The notes: generated by a model not told the origin, from the sequence alone. A DNA stretch of 64,000 nucleotides from Methyloligella sp050110875 (GCA_050110875.1 CP188828.1:1-64000), one strand, 5' to 3'. Shown: positions 24,040 to 32,722, counted from the first letter of the stretch. Numbers and translations: made by a program.

Positions 24040-24879
24040 ATGCAAAAGACCGCAGCGGCAAAGCGGCCGGAGCTCAAACGGGTCGATCCCATTTGGAGCC
24101 GGCTGCAGGATGAAGCGGAACAGCTTCGCGTCAATGAGCCGGCTCTCGCCGGGTTCGTCTATGCGACTGTCCTGAGCCATGCACGGCTTGAAGATGCGCT
24201 CTGTCATCGGCTTTCCCAGCGTCTGCAGCATACGGTGGGCGACGCCGGCTTGCTGAACCGCACCTTCCTGGAGGTGGTCGAGGCGGCGCCGGAGGTCGGC
24301 GAGGATGTCCGTGCGGATCTCGCCGCCTGGGCGACCCGCGACCCGGCCTGTGAGCGGGTGATCGAGCCGTTGCTCTATTTCAAGGGTTTCCACGCCCTCG
24401 AGACCTACCGTCTGGCGCATGTGCTATGGCATATGGGACGGCGGGATCTGGCGCTATATCTCCAGAGCCAGGCGAGCCGCGTGTTCGCCGTGGATATTCA
24501 TCCTGCGGCGAAGATCGGCAAAGGCATCATGCTCGACCATGCCACGGGTATCGTGATCGGCGAGACGGCTGTGATCGGCGACAATTGCTCGCTGCTGCAC
24601 GGCGTGACGCTGGGCGGCACCGGCAATGAGAGCGGCGATCGCCATCCCAAGATCGGCTCCGGCGTGATGCTGGGGGCGGGGGCGAAGGTCCTCGGCAACA
24701 TCAAGATCGGCGATTGCGTCCGTGTCGCAGCCGGCAGCGTTGTGCTGAAGGACGTTCCGGCCCGGCGTACCGTGGCGGGCGTTCCGGCGCGCGAGATCGG
24801 TTTTGCGGGCTGCGAGGAACCGGCTATCGCCATGGACCAGTTCGTCGCCGGCATTGTCGACGACAACGATTCCGAGTAG
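24040..24879 (+). CDS. cysE: Serine O-acetyltransferase
   Basis: A 279-residue enzyme making O-acetylserine from serine and acetyl-CoA, the first step of cysteine synthesis. The N-terminal helical domain (30-145) contains the SLRRP-type regulatory region and AYRLAH-like ETYRLAHVLW. The C-terminal left-handed beta-helix has hexapeptide repeats with catalytic DHATGIVIGETAVIGDN near 168 and LLHGVTLGGTG, then HPKIGSGVMLGAGAKVLG. It precedes a DUF3126 gene, an arrangement seen in many Rhizobiales. GAGGTAG precedes the ATG. Confidence 0.96.
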   Translation: MQKTAAAKRPELKRVDPIWSRLQDEAEQLRVNEPALAGFVYATVLSHARLEDALCHRLSQRLQHTVGDAGLLNRTFLEVVEAAPEVGEDVRADLAAWATRDPACERVIEPLLYFKGFHALETYRLAHVLWHMGRRDLALYLQSQASRVFAVDIHPAAKIGKGIMLDHATGIVIGETAVIGDNCSLLHGVTLGGTGNESGDRHPKIGSGVMLGAGAKVLGNIKIGDCVRVAAGSVVLKDVPARRTVAGVPAREIGFAGCEEPAIAMDQFVAGIVDDNDSE

Positions 24880-24948
24880 GCGGCCGCCGCGTCGGCTGCT
24901 TCCAACCTAAAAGAAGCGCGTCCGTCACGGGCGCATGAAGGAGTTTTC

Positions 24949-25161
24949 GTGACCCGGGAAGAAATCATCAAGCTTGAGCAGTACCTGCAGAAGACCTTCC
25001 AGCTGCCGTCGTTGGAAGTACGCCAGCGGCCGAAGAAGGACGATTCCGCGGAGGTCTATATCGGCGACGAGTTTATCGGGGTGCTGTTCCGCGACGATGA
25101 CGACGAGGATCTGGCCTATCAGTTCCAGATGGCGATCCTCGAATTCGACCTGACGGGGTAA
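24949..25161 (+). CDS. DUF3126 family protein
   Basis: A 70-residue protein of an alphaproteobacterial family of unknown function. It is nearly all conserved sequence: EEIIKLEQYLQKTFQLPSL, then VRQRPKKDDSAEVYIGDEFIG, then an acidic DDDDEDLAYQFQMAIL. The GTG start follows a GGAG site. It is transcribed after cysE, 69 bases away, and is followed by a strong terminator at 25221. No enzyme motif is visible. Confidence 0.88.
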   Translation: MTREEIIKLEQYLQKTFQLPSLEVRQRPKKDDSAEVYIGDEFIGVLFRDDDDEDLAYQFQMAILEFDLTG

Positions 25162-25220
25162 CACCGAGGCTCCGGCGCAGGCGCCGCCAAGCCTTCAACA
25201 TAGCGTCAACTCAATCTATT

Positions 25221-25246
25221 AAGCCGCTCTTCTAGAGCGGCTTTTT
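25221..25246 (+). terminator. Terminator after the cysE-DUF3126 pair
   Basis: Perfect ten-base arms AAGCCGCTCT / AGAGCGGCTT (25221-25230, 25234-25243) with a three-base loop run into TTTTT. This is a textbook rho-independent terminator. Confidence 0.92.
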
Positions 25247-25347
25247 CATTGCCGCTCCGGCATGGTTAACCAATCGTAAAAATTTTATCCAATGCGCCCG
25301 TCGCCTTCGATAGAGTCCCTAAAATATAGAGAAAATTGAGGGGGGCG

Positions 25348-25662
25348 ATGATGTCCACGATTGGCATCAATCTCTACATCATGGCCGTCGGGTTCGTGAC
25401 GGCCGGGATCATCGCAAGCTTCGTTCAGCTGGTTTCGGGCAAGCCTGCGCGGTTCGAACTGGCACCGGAAACCCTGCTCGGTTCGATCGGCGGGGTGATG
25501 CTGGGGCTCACGGCAGGGCCGGCCATTCTGATGCGCAATGCCTGGCGCGGCATGTGGATCGAGGCGCGGCCGCCGTTCTGGTTCCTGCTGTCTTTGATGA
25601 TCGCAGGGGTATGGAGCCTGTTCTCCGGGGCGATCGTGCTGGGGATCGCGTTCAGCGTCTGA
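25348..25662 (+). CDS. Small membrane protein of unknown function
   Basis: A 104-residue protein with three predicted membrane segments: about 7-27, 47-66 (GSIGGVMLGLTAGPAILM) and 79-102. The connecting loops are short and slightly basic. A strong GAGGGGGGC site precedes the ATG. I do not recognise a characterised family; similar three-helix proteins occur in Rhizobiales. It stands alone after the cysE terminator. Confidence 0.7.
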   Translation: MMSTIGINLYIMAVGFVTAGIIASFVQLVSGKPARFELAPETLLGSIGGVMLGLTAGPAILMRNAWRGMWIEARPPFWFLLSLMIAGVWSLFSGAIVLGIAFSV

Positions 25663-25692
25663 CGATCCGGCCACGGCTTTCACGACAGACTC

Positions 25693-25728
25693 ATCTAAAC
25701 GGCATCCATCTAAACGGCATCCATCTAA
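25693..25728. repeat. Short tandem repeat, 15-base unit
   Basis: The unit ATCTAAACGGCATCC occurs twice in a row and then begins a third time (ATCTAAG). It lies between a small membrane protein gene and the BTLCP gene, just before the hairpin at 25734. Confidence 0.7.
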
Positions 25729-25733
25729 GAAGA

Positions 25734-25760
25734 GAGCCGGTCTCATGGGGAGACCGGCTC
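25734..25760 (-). terminator. Hairpin downstream of the BTLCP gene
   Basis: Perfect ten-base arms GAGCCGGTCT / AGACCGGCTC (25734-25743, 25751-25760) close on a seven-base loop. The minus-strand tail TCTTCTTAG is pyrimidine-rich but not a clean T-run. It lies about 95 bases after the BTLCP stop, so a termination role is likely but not certain. Confidence 0.5.
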
Positions 25761-25853
25761 AGTACAGCCCGGCTGGGTCGGGGATGGGTGGGATGGGCGC
25801 CGGGCTTCGGGGGGCTGGTGTACTCTGTGCTACCTCTTAAAAGCCGTTTCCTG

Positions 25854-26504
25854 TCAGTTGCTCTGGGAGGCGGAAATGGGCGTCTGCTCCGCCTGACCCG
25901 GCGGCACCAGGGAGATCCAGATGAGCGGATTGCGCTCCGATTGGCGCTTGACGAAGCTATAGGGCGTCTCACGCCAGGCCATGACGGCCTTCTGCTTGTT
26001 ATCGAGAACGAGATCGCCCTCATCGGTGCGGACGGTGAGGACTGCGTGGCCCTCGTTGTTCTCGTCGCGCACAACGGTGATCAGCAGGGCGGAGCTCGGC
26101 CAACCGCGCTCGAGCAGGATCTTGCGCTTCAGGAGCACGTAGTCCTCGCAGTCGCCGCTGTTTGCAGGATAGGTCCAGCGCTCGGTCTCGCCGTAAAGCT
26201 CCAGATCGGTCTTGGGCGTCACGGCCTCGTTGACCATGCGGTTGACGCTGACCAGCTCGGCCGCGCGGGCCTCGGTGAGGGAGATGCGTCCGGCAAAACG
26301 GCGCACCGGCGCGCACTCGGCCCGGTTCAGACGGCAGAAATTGACATAGCCGATCGGTGGCAGCGTCTCGGAAAAGGTTTGCATCTGCGCGACCTTCTCG
26401 ACCGTCTGGCCGGGCGCCAAGGAGATGACCCTTTCATTGGTCGCCTCGGCGGAGAAGGAAGACACGGACATCACAAGAGCCAGTCCCAATGCAAAATGTT
26501 TCAT
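25854..26504 (-). CDS. Bacterial transglutaminase-like cysteine proteinase (BTLCP)
   Basis: A 216-residue exported protein. After a 22-residue signal peptide, the papain/transglutaminase-like triad is readable: Cys in NSGDCEDYVLLK, His in NNEGHAVLTV and Asp in LVLDNKQ. The family (PF06035) includes LapG, a c-di-GMP-controlled periplasmic protease that cleaves adhesins, but no LapD partner is visible here. The segment IGYVNFCRLNRAEC carries two Cys that may form a disulphide. The nearby PilZ gene is a c-di-GMP receptor, which makes a LapG-like role worth considering though unproven. Confidence 0.85.
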   Translation of the reverse strand: MKHFALGLALVMSVSSFSAEATNERVISLAPGQTVEKVAQMQTFSETLPPIGYVNFCRLNRAECAPVRRFAGRISLTEARAAELVSVNRMVNEAVTPKTDLELYGETERWTYPANSGDCEDYVLLKRKILLERGWPSSALLITVVRDENNEGHAVLTVRTDEGDLVLDNKQKAVMAWRETPYSFVKRQSERNPLIWISLVPPGQAEQTPISASQSN

Positions 26505-26789
26505 TTAAAGCCCCCTGCTTTTTCTTGATGGGGACTGTCTCACAAAGATTTTTACATCGGGATAAGTAGGAAAACCTGTTTCAATCTGTATTTGAACCGC
26601 TTTAGCGGCAAATTTGCCTAAAATTTTAGGCAATGGGGAATTCGCTAAAATTTTAGCGATTTAGGTACAAAGCATAAACCAAACGGGATCATCGGAGCAT
26701 TGGCCGGCTTCGAGACAAAGCGGCATGCTCTTGGAGATTTTTTTGGGAGAAATCTGCGAACGCGAGCAGGGGACTCGGCCGCTCGGCGT
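26505..26789. other. AT-rich region with four palindromes
   Basis: This 285-base region is upstream of the BTLCP gene and downstream of the PilZ gene, both minus-strand. It contains the palindrome cluster at 26597-26658, listed separately. No coding sequence is seen. Confidence 0.5.
26597..26658. promoter_or_regulatory. Chain of four palindromes upstream of the BTLCP gene
   Basis: Four palindromic units follow each other: CCGCTTTAGCGG (26597-26608), GGCAAATTTGCC (26607-26618), GCCTAAAATTTTAGGC (26616-26631) and CGCTAAAATTTTAGCG (26643-26658). The first three overlap by two or three bases, and the last two share the core CTAAAATTTTAG. They may be operators for a dimeric regulator or nested hairpins ending the PilZ transcript. 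Confidence 0.5.
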
Positions 26790-27458
26790 CTAGCCGAAAG
26801 ACTGTGCAATACTGTCCGGGTTCTGAATATTCGCAAATTGAATGGCGACGCCGTTGTCGTGCTGGCGCACGACGAATCCCCGCATCCTGCCCAGCACCAC
26901 CTCGGTTCCGATGGCCGGCTTAGGATCGACGGCGAGCGAAGCACCGCTCAAGGAAACGTCGATCACCCGGCATTCCAGGCTCTCGCCATCGGGCAGGATC
27001 AGCTTGGATTCCGGATTGTTCGGGATCGTTCGTTCGTGGATGCGCGTGCTCGACGAAAGACCGAGATTTTCCTGATTGACCGCCCAGGTGAGAAGGTTGG
27101 CGATCTTTTCCCGGCGAACGGCGCTTGCGGTGATCTTGATGGCGAAGCCGCCTTCGAAGCAGCGCACGACCGTCCCTTCGATGCGGCCGAAATTGTCGAG
27201 ATAGGCGACGATACGCTCACCCTTCTCGCAGGCCACGGGGGCCAGCATGGCCATGCCGCCGGCCGACATGTTGATGATCCGGCAGGGGAATTCCTGCTTA
27301 TCTTCTCGCATGAAGCGACCGAAGATACGGACATTCACACGGCGATATTGCCGCCGGTCCTTGACGATCGTGGGAGGTGTCCGGCCGGGTTCGGCGCCGC
27401 TCTGCGACCTCAGCTTTTGATTGACCGATGCTTCCTCGGTATTGGGCGCGCTTATCAT
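26790..27458 (-). CDS. Tandem PilZ-domain protein (c-di-GMP receptor)
   Basis: A 222-residue cytoplasmic protein with two PilZ domains. The first (about 35-115) has the full c-di-GMP signature: DRRQYRRVNV (RxxxR) and then IINMSAGGMAML (N/DxSxxG). The second (about 145-215) keeps VIDVSLSGASLAV but lacks a clear RxxxR, so it may not bind ligand. The frame extends upstream to a TTG, but the ATG at 27458 follows GAGGG at good spacing and begins the better sequence. Such proteins usually alter motility, polysaccharide or adhesion when c-di-GMP rises. Confidence 0.85.
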   Translation of the reverse strand: MISAPNTEEASVNQKLRSQSGAEPGRTPPTIVKDRRQYRRVNVRIFGRFMREDKQEFPCRIINMSAGGMAMLAPVACEKGERIVAYLDNFGRIEGTVVRCFEGGFAIKITASAVRREKIANLLTWAVNQENLGLSSSTRIHERTIPNNPESKLILPDGESLECRVIDVSLSGASLAVDPKPAIGTEVVLGRMRGFVVRQHDNGVAIQFANIQNPDSIAQSFG

Positions 27459-27614
27459 TCTTGGACCCTCGCCGCGGTCTTTGCCGGCGGCGGTATTCTT
27501 GAGGAGCTCTGTCCAGCTCGACAAATCTAGGCCCACCTTCCTTAACGAAGGAATAAGCGTCTGTAACAATACGAAAATATTCTCTATCGCTGGATGATTA
27601 CTTGGTCTTCGCTG

Positions 27615-28232
27615 CTAATCGCGATCGGAGAGTCCGCCTTCATAGACCTTGAATTGCGGCCGGAGCTTAGATTGCGGCGCGACACCCTGATCGTTGCTTG
27701 GAAGATCCGGCATAGGCGGTTTGCGCAGCGTCGGCGCGCTGTCGGGCCAATCCAGCGCGACGTCGGTGAGATCCAGATGAACGATCGGATCGGCGCCGAG
27801 CCAATAATGCGGCTCCAGCGCCGTGATGGAGCCGAGACAACGGTTCACGGTCTGGGACGTGGCGGTCAAAGGCAGGAGCAGCATCGAGAAGCTGCAATGA
27901 TGCCCATTGATGGAGAGACCTTGAAAGCGCACCCGGCCGACCGCACCTTCGCCAAAGATATTATTGAGGAGAGAGGTCATGGCGTGGCGGTCGGCGCCGT
28001 CCCATAGCTCGAGAAACGCGGTGCCGCGCAGTTCGCGGCCGAAGTGATCGCAGATCTTGGTGCCGGCAAGGCGGAACCGGATCTGCATCGGGCCGGCGTA
28101 TTCGACAATGAAAGTTTCAGACAGCAAAGGTGCGATGGCAGCCGGCTCAATCTCGGCCCTGTTCGGGGCGATACGTCCGTTGCGCACGCGGTCCCAATAA
28201 TCGTAAAGCTGTTTGTCCGTTGAAGTCTGCAT
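27615..28232 (-). CDS. PAS domain protein (PF07310-type)
   Basis: A 205-residue protein. The opening KQLYDYWDRVRNGRIAPNRAEI and the PAS core with FRLAGTKICDHFGRELRG define the alphaproteobacterial single-PAS group. No output domain follows; the last 50 residues are polar and Pro-rich. It lies upstream of the PilZ gene on the same strand, 156 bases apart. The ligand and partner are unknown, although haem or flavin binding is common in PAS domains. Confidence 0.82.
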   Translation of the reverse strand: MQTSTDKQLYDYWDRVRNGRIAPNRAEIEPAAIAPLLSETFIVEYAGPMQIRFRLAGTKICDHFGRELRGTAFLELWDGADRHAMTSLLNNIFGEGAVGRVRFQGLSINGHHCSFSMLLLPLTATSQTVNRCLGSITALEPHYWLGADPIVHLDLTDVALDWPDSAPTLRKPPMPDLPSNDQGVAPQSKLRPQFKVYEGGLSDRD

Positions 28233-28526
28233 GACCCACCCCGGCCTAACGCTACATCCTCACAAAGCCGGCGCCCATCTCCGCTCCAAACCAAGGTAAA
28301 CGTCTCGATTTGGCACAAACCGTTAACAGCGCCAGCGCGATTTCCAGTTGTGATGCAGCGCGCATGCCATGGTGTGAAGTGTCTGAGAAATTTATCGTTT
28401 TTTGCGATTTCGGCGGGGGATCAACCGTTTCAATGGTTAATGGGCGCGCGATTCCGGCGCCTGAAGGCGAACAGTCCGCACCTCAGCCTCGAAGTGTGGC
28501 GCGTTTAGGATATTAGTGAACGGCCC

Positions 28527-29261
28527 ATGTCCCGGAATGAACCAATTTTTAATGTGCCGCGTAGCGTGATGGGACTGATCGTCCTGCTGGTTGCGGTGCA
28601 TGCCATCCGCATCTCTCTGCCGGACGAGACCGACGTTACCATTCTGTTGCTGCTCGCCTTTATTCCGTCCCGTTACGCGGGGGAGGCGATGCTGCTGCCG
28701 GGTGGATATCTCGCCTGCGTCACGTCATTCGTCACCTATACGATCGTGCATGGCGGATGGCTTCATCTGGCGGTCAACTTGCTTTGGATGCTGGCCTTCG
28801 GCAGCGCGGTTGCCCGGCGGATCGGCGACCGGCGATTCCTGATTTTCTCGGCATGTGCGGGTGTGGCGGGGGCTCTGGTGCATCTCGCACTGCATTTCGG
28901 GGAGCAGGCGCCGATGATCGGCGCCTCCGCTGCGATCTCGGGTCAGATGGCGGGCGCCTTGCGTTTCATCTTCCGGGCTCAACCGGGCGCTTACGGCCCG
29001 GGTATGGGGCGGGATCTTACCGCGGCGCCGCTCGCCTCACTCGGCGAGACGTTGGCCGATCCCCGTATTCTTCTCTTTCTGGCGATCTGGATTCTGCTCA
29101 ATGTTTCCTTCGGGTTGAGCGCGCTTTCCATCGCCGGAGCGCCTTCCGGCAGCGGGATCGCCTGGGAGGCTCATATCGGCGGGTTCCTGTTCGGTCTGTT
29201 CTGCTTCGGTTTTTTTGACCGGCAGCCGGAGCCGGAGCCCGAGCGGGACGAAGCGGTCTAA
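28527..29261 (+). CDS. Rhomboid family intramembrane serine protease
   Basis: A 244-residue polytopic protein with about six membrane segments. The rhomboid signatures are FVTYTIVHGGWLHLAVNLLW near 70 (His/Asn oxyanion region), IGASAAISGQMAG near 131 with the nucleophile Ser134, and WEAHIGGFLFGLF with the catalytic His. The usual GxSG reads GASA here, a Gly to Ala change next to the Ser, so activity should not be assumed. The acidic tail PEPEPERDEAV is cytoplasmic. Substrates of bacterial rhomboids are mostly unknown. Confidence 0.85.
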   Translation: MSRNEPIFNVPRSVMGLIVLLVAVHAIRISLPDETDVTILLLLAFIPSRYAGEAMLLPGGYLACVTSFVTYTIVHGGWLHLAVNLLWMLAFGSAVARRIGDRRFLIFSACAGVAGALVHLALHFGEQAPMIGASAAISGQMAGALRFIFRAQPGAYGPGMGRDLTAAPLASLGETLADPRILLFLAIWILLNVSFGLSALSIAGAPSGSGIAWEAHIGGFLFGLFCFGFFDRQPEPEPERDEAV

Positions 29262-29390
29262 CGCCCATCTTTTTCGCCCAATTGCGTATATTTTCAGCGA
29301 CCTATGGGACGGTAATGTCTTGTCATGCGTTGTCCCAGGCGCGACAATACGCCTCGAACCGGGCAGCAAGCTCCGGCATGGGAGGAAGAG

Positions 29391-29822
29391 ATGAATGTGG
29401 CGACTATCCTGAAAGAGAAGGGTAGGGAGGTGCTCACCGCGCTTCCCGATGCGTCGCTACTTGAGGTAGCGAAGCTTTTGAGCACTCATCGGGTCGGCTG
29501 TGTGGTCGTGGCCGATGAAACCGGCAAAGTCGTCGGCATCGCATCGGAACGCGATATCGTTCGCGCGATCGGTAAGGACGGAATCAACGTGCTGGAGCAG
29601 CCGATCCAGAACTTCATGACCAAGGATGTGGTGAGCTGCCAGGAGGCGGACACGATCGAGCAGCTGATGAGCGAGATGACCGCCCACCGCTTCCGGCATA
29701 TGCCGGTCGTGGAGCGTGGCAAGCTCAATGGCCTGGTCTCGATCGGCGATGTTGTGAAGATGCGGATCGCCGAGGCCGAGATGGAAGCGGCCGCCATGCG
29801 CGAATACATCGCGACCGGCTAG
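29391..29822 (+). CDS. Two-CBS-domain protein
   Basis: A 143-residue protein made of two CBS modules: residues 10-65 (GCVVVADETGKVVGIASERDI) and 75-130 (FRHMPVVERGKLNGLVSIGDVVK). A pair of CBS motifs forms a Bateman module that usually binds adenine nucleotides. Without an attached enzyme it may act as a regulatory subunit. GGAGGAAGAG precedes the ATG. It converges with, and overlaps by four bases, the patatin-like gene. Confidence 0.9.
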   Translation: MNVATILKEKGREVLTALPDASLLEVAKLLSTHRVGCVVVADETGKVVGIASERDIVRAIGKDGINVLEQPIQNFMTKDVVSCQEADTIEQLMSEMTAHRFRHMPVVERGKLNGLVSIGDVVKMRIAEAEMEAAAMREYIATG

Positions 29823-30748
29823 ACCGCCAAGCTTCGCACCGAATTCAGGATATCGTCGAGGTGGCGATGGGTCGCCTCGGCGCCTTCCTGTATGGCCTCT
29901 TCGGCACGATGGAAGTCGAAGGGGCGGATGGCTCCGACGCGCGGCGTGATCGTGACGTCCGGCGGATCGCCGGCGAGCCGGGACCGAGAGATGCGGTCCT
30001 GGGTGATGTTGATTGCATCCATCATGACCGAGGAGATGCCGGGCGCGCCGTCGCGCCGGCCCAGAAGTTGGCGTTGCAGCAGACGCACGGCGGACCGTCC
30101 ACCGTTTTCCGGCTGCATCGCATCGTCCGGATAATCGCCGTTCTGGGCGATGGCGGCCTGATCGGGAATGACGGTGCCGCGGGAATACACGTCGGAAGAC
30201 AGGTTGACCGCGATGACGAAGCGTGCGCCGAGCGCGCGGCAGACGGAGACCGGGACGGGATTGACCAGCGCGCCGTCGATCAGCCAGCGGCCATCGATCT
30301 TCACGGGCTTGAAGATGCCGGGGAGGGCATAGGACGCCTTCAGCGCATCGACGAGGCTGCCCTTGCTCAGCCAGACCTCGTGGCCGGTGCCGAGTTCGGT
30401 CGCCACGGCGACGAAGCTGCGGGGCAGGTCCTCGATCTGGTATTGAGACAGATGGGTATCGAGCCGGGCGCCGAGGCGCTGACCGGTGATCAGTCCCGAG
30501 CCGCCGAAATTGAGATCCATGAAGCCGAAGACGCTGCGCCGGGTCAGGCTGGTGGCGAAATCGTGCAGCGCCTCCAGCCGGCCGGTCACGAAACAGGCAC
30601 CGGCCACGGCGCCGATGGAGGTGCCTGCTATGATATCGATTTCCAGGCCGGCTTCGGCAAGAACGCGCAGGACCCCGAGGTGAGCCCAGCCGCGCGCCGA
30701 GCCGCCGCCGAGTGCGATGCCGATCTTTGGTCTCGCCATGTAAGTCAT
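29819..30748 (-). CDS. Patatin-like phospholipase (RssA/NTE family)
   Basis: A 309-residue lipid acyl hydrolase. Its Ser-Asp dyad is visible: GGGSARGWAHLG forms the oxyanion hole, GTSIGAVAGA near 45 carries the nucleophile Ser, and WLIDGALVNPVPV near 155 the DG[A/G] Asp. The start at 30748 is favoured because AGGGG precedes it; upstream in-frame codons give an Arg-rich extension without homology-like features. No signal peptide. Some family members act in membrane-lipid turnover. The C-terminal third is less conserved. Confidence 0.85.
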   Translation of the reverse strand: MTYMARPKIGIALGGGSARGWAHLGVLRVLAEAGLEIDIIAGTSIGAVAGACFVTGRLEALHDFATSLTRRSVFGFMDLNFGGSGLITGQRLGARLDTHLSQYQIEDLPRSFVAVATELGTGHEVWLSKGSLVDALKASYALPGIFKPVKIDGRWLIDGALVNPVPVSVCRALGARFVIAVNLSSDVYSRGTVIPDQAAIAQNGDYPDDAMQPENGGRSAVRLLQRQLLGRRDGAPGISSVMMDAINITQDRISRSRLAGDPPDVTITPRVGAIRPFDFHRAEEAIQEGAEATHRHLDDILNSVRSLAV

Positions 30749-30877
30749 ATCGCGACCCCTTGTACTGTTCTCGCGCCGGCGCAGCGCAGAGACGAACCTC
30801 AAGACGTCGCCGCGGTTGATTCTGCTCTTCGCGGCTAGAACAGAATATTGTGGAGTCTTTAAGGTTCCGTTGGGGCG

Positions 30878-31330
30878 CTATTTGGCGCCATAGACCTTTT
30901 CGGGATCGAACAGGCGAGCGGAATCGACGAAGCGAAGGCTTCCGTTCTCCTCGCCGATGGGAGCGGCGCGGTAGAAGCAGGAGCGGCGGCCGGTGTGGCA
31001 GGCCGCGGGCGAGCCGTTCATCTCCACCTTCAGAAGCACGGCGTCCTGATCACAATCGGTCAGGAGCTCGATAACTTTCTGGGTGTTGCCGCTGGTCTCG
31101 CCCTTTTTCCAGAGCTTTCCGCGCGAGCGGCTCCAGTAATGGGCCTCGCCCGTTTCTATCGTGCGGGCGAGGGCTTCTTGGTTCATATAGGCAAGCATAA
31201 GCACCTCGCCGGTGCGGGCGCATACCGCGACCGCCGGCAAGGTGCCGTCGGGGCCGAATTTCGGCGAAAACCGCGTCGTCTCTTCGATCGTGGCGCTGCT
31301 CTCAGTGCCCTCCTTGGTCGTGGAGGGCAT
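30878..31330 (-). CDS. hisI: Phosphoribosyl-AMP cyclohydrolase
   Basis: A 150-residue enzyme of histidine biosynthesis that opens the purine ring of phosphoribosyl-AMP. Conserved blocks are VLMLAYMNQEALARTIETGEA near 43 (then HYWSRSRGKLWKKGETSGN), DCDQDAVLLKV with the Mg-binding Asp residues, and the Zn ligands in PAACHTGRRSCFYR. No fused HisE domain is present. It is co-directional with folE, whose stop lies three bases upstream, so the two are almost certainly one transcript. Confidence 0.95.
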   Translation of the reverse strand: MPSTTKEGTESSATIEETTRFSPKFGPDGTLPAVAVCARTGEVLMLAYMNQEALARTIETGEAHYWSRSRGKLWKKGETSGNTQKVIELLTDCDQDAVLLKVEMNGSPAACHTGRRSCFYRAAPIGEENGSLRFVDSARLFDPEKVYGAK

Positions 31331-31333
31331 CTG

Positions 31334-31966
31334 TTATCTGCCGCGTTCGGAGACGAGGGTCATGAAGCGCGCCTGCTGCGCCGGATCCTCTTTGAAGATG
31401 CCGGTGAACTGGGTGGTGATCGTCGCCACGTCAGGCTTCTTCACCCCGCGCAAAGACATGCACTGGTGCACGGCCTCGATCATGACCGCCACGCCCTTCG
31501 GCTTCAGCACATCGTCGATGGTCTCGGCGATCTGGGCCGTCATGGTCTCCTGAGTCTGCAGGCGGTGCGCGAAAACATCGACCACCCGGGCGAGCTTGGA
31601 GATGCCGACAACGCGATCGGTCGGGAAGTAGGCGACATGGGCCTTGCCGATGAAGGGGATCATGTGGTGCTCGCAATGAGAGTTCACCTCGATATCCCGC
31701 AGCATGACGATATCGTCATAGCCGCCGACCTCGTCGAAGGTGCGCGACAGCACGTCGTGCGCGGACTCCCGGTAACCGGAGAAGAATTCCTCATAGGAAT
31801 CGACCACGCGTTTGGGCGTGTCCAGCAGCCCCTCGCGTTTCGGGTCATCGCCCGCATAGGCAATCAGCGTACGCACGGCCTCCTCGGCCACATCGCGGCT
31901 CGGCCGGATGAGCTCTGCGCTCGCCTCGGTGTCGCGGCGTTTCGGCTTCTCTACGAAAGCATCCAT
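31334..31966 (-). CDS. folE: GTP cyclohydrolase I
   Basis: A 210-residue enzyme that starts tetrahydrofolate/pterin synthesis by converting GTP to dihydroneopterin triphosphate. The zinc and substrate residues are in VNSHCEHHMIPFIGKAHVAY near 105 and HQCMSLRGVKK near 175; RLQTQETMTAQIAETI is the conserved oligomer helix. The frame is open for 25 codons upstream, but the ATG at 31966 follows AAGGAT and gives the family length. The gene is followed immediately by hisI. Confidence 0.95.
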   Translation of the reverse strand: MDAFVEKPKRRDTEASAELIRPSRDVAEEAVRTLIAYAGDDPKREGLLDTPKRVVDSYEEFFSGYRESAHDVLSRTFDEVGGYDDIVMLRDIEVNSHCEHHMIPFIGKAHVAYFPTDRVVGISKLARVVDVFAHRLQTQETMTAQIAETIDDVLKPKGVAVMIEAVHQCMSLRGVKKPDVATITTQFTGIFKEDPAQQARFMTLVSERGR

Positions 31967-32241
31967 CAAACTATCCTTGTCAGTCCCGACATCCAGGTCG
32001 TCTATCTTGTCTGCATGAAGCTGGTAAGGGGGATAATGCACGCCTTAAGTCTCACCTCCCAACATTCCGATCGAAAAATCGGCTCGTTCTTAAGGCTGGA
32101 GGTCGAAGCTTCTGGTAGAAAATGCCCGCCTACATGCCCGTGGCGCGGCCTTATCGCGCCGGGCCGCCTGCAAACCAAACCACAAAAGCATATATAATGC
32201 GGTAAGCTAGCGTTCAAGTTGGGGTTCCCATATCAGGTTCA

Positions 32242-32709
32242 ATGACTCTGCAGGAAAATATCTACAGCCAACGCATTCTGCGGCTGGCGAGCGACATTCC
32301 GCGCTGCGAGCGGCTCACCAATCCGCAGGCCAGCGCCACGGCCCATTCCAAGCTTTGCGGCAGCACGGTGAGTATCGATCTCGCCATGGAGGACGGTGTC
32401 GTGACGGATTACGGCCAGGAGGTGAAAGCCTGTCTGCTCGGCCAGTCCTCCGCCTCCGTCATGGGGCGGGAGATCATAGGCTCGACGGCTGAGGAGCTGC
32501 GCGCCATCGGCAATGTGATGCGCAAGATGCTGAAGGAGGAGGGGCCTGTGCCGACCGGCAGATGGGCCGATCTGGCAGCCTTGGAACCGGTGAAGGATTA
32601 CAAGGCGCGGCAGCCTTCGACGCTTTTGGTGTTCGATGCGGTGGAGGATGCGATTTCACAGATCGAAGCGCAGCGGCGGGATGCGGAAGCCGCCGAGCCT
32701 GCATCCTAG
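32242..32709 (+). CDS. Iron-sulphur cluster scaffold protein, IscU-like
   Basis: A 155-residue protein of the NifU-N/IscU-like family. Expected cluster-ligand positions are Cys in AHSKLCGSTVSIDLAM near 39, Cys in VKACLLGQSSASVMG near 63, and an acidic residue near 130, but the third canonical Cys is missing. This divergent type occurs in Rhizobiales beside folE, hisI, yidD and thrS, as here. It may be a scaffold or carrier rather than true IscU. Nothing else of the isc or suf system is in the window. Confidence 0.85.
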   Translation: MTLQENIYSQRILRLASDIPRCERLTNPQASATAHSKLCGSTVSIDLAMEDGVVTDYGQEVKACLLGQSSASVMGREIIGSTAEELRAIGNVMRKMLKEEGPVPTGRWADLAALEPVKDYKARQPSTLLVFDAVEDAISQIEAQRRDAEAAEPAS

Positions 32710-32722
32710 GGCTGTTGGTATC

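Noticed and set aside
25693..25728. Possible CRISPR or mobile-element repeat
   Set aside because: The 15-base unit is directly tandem with no spacers and has only about 2.5 copies, so it is a simple tandem repeat.
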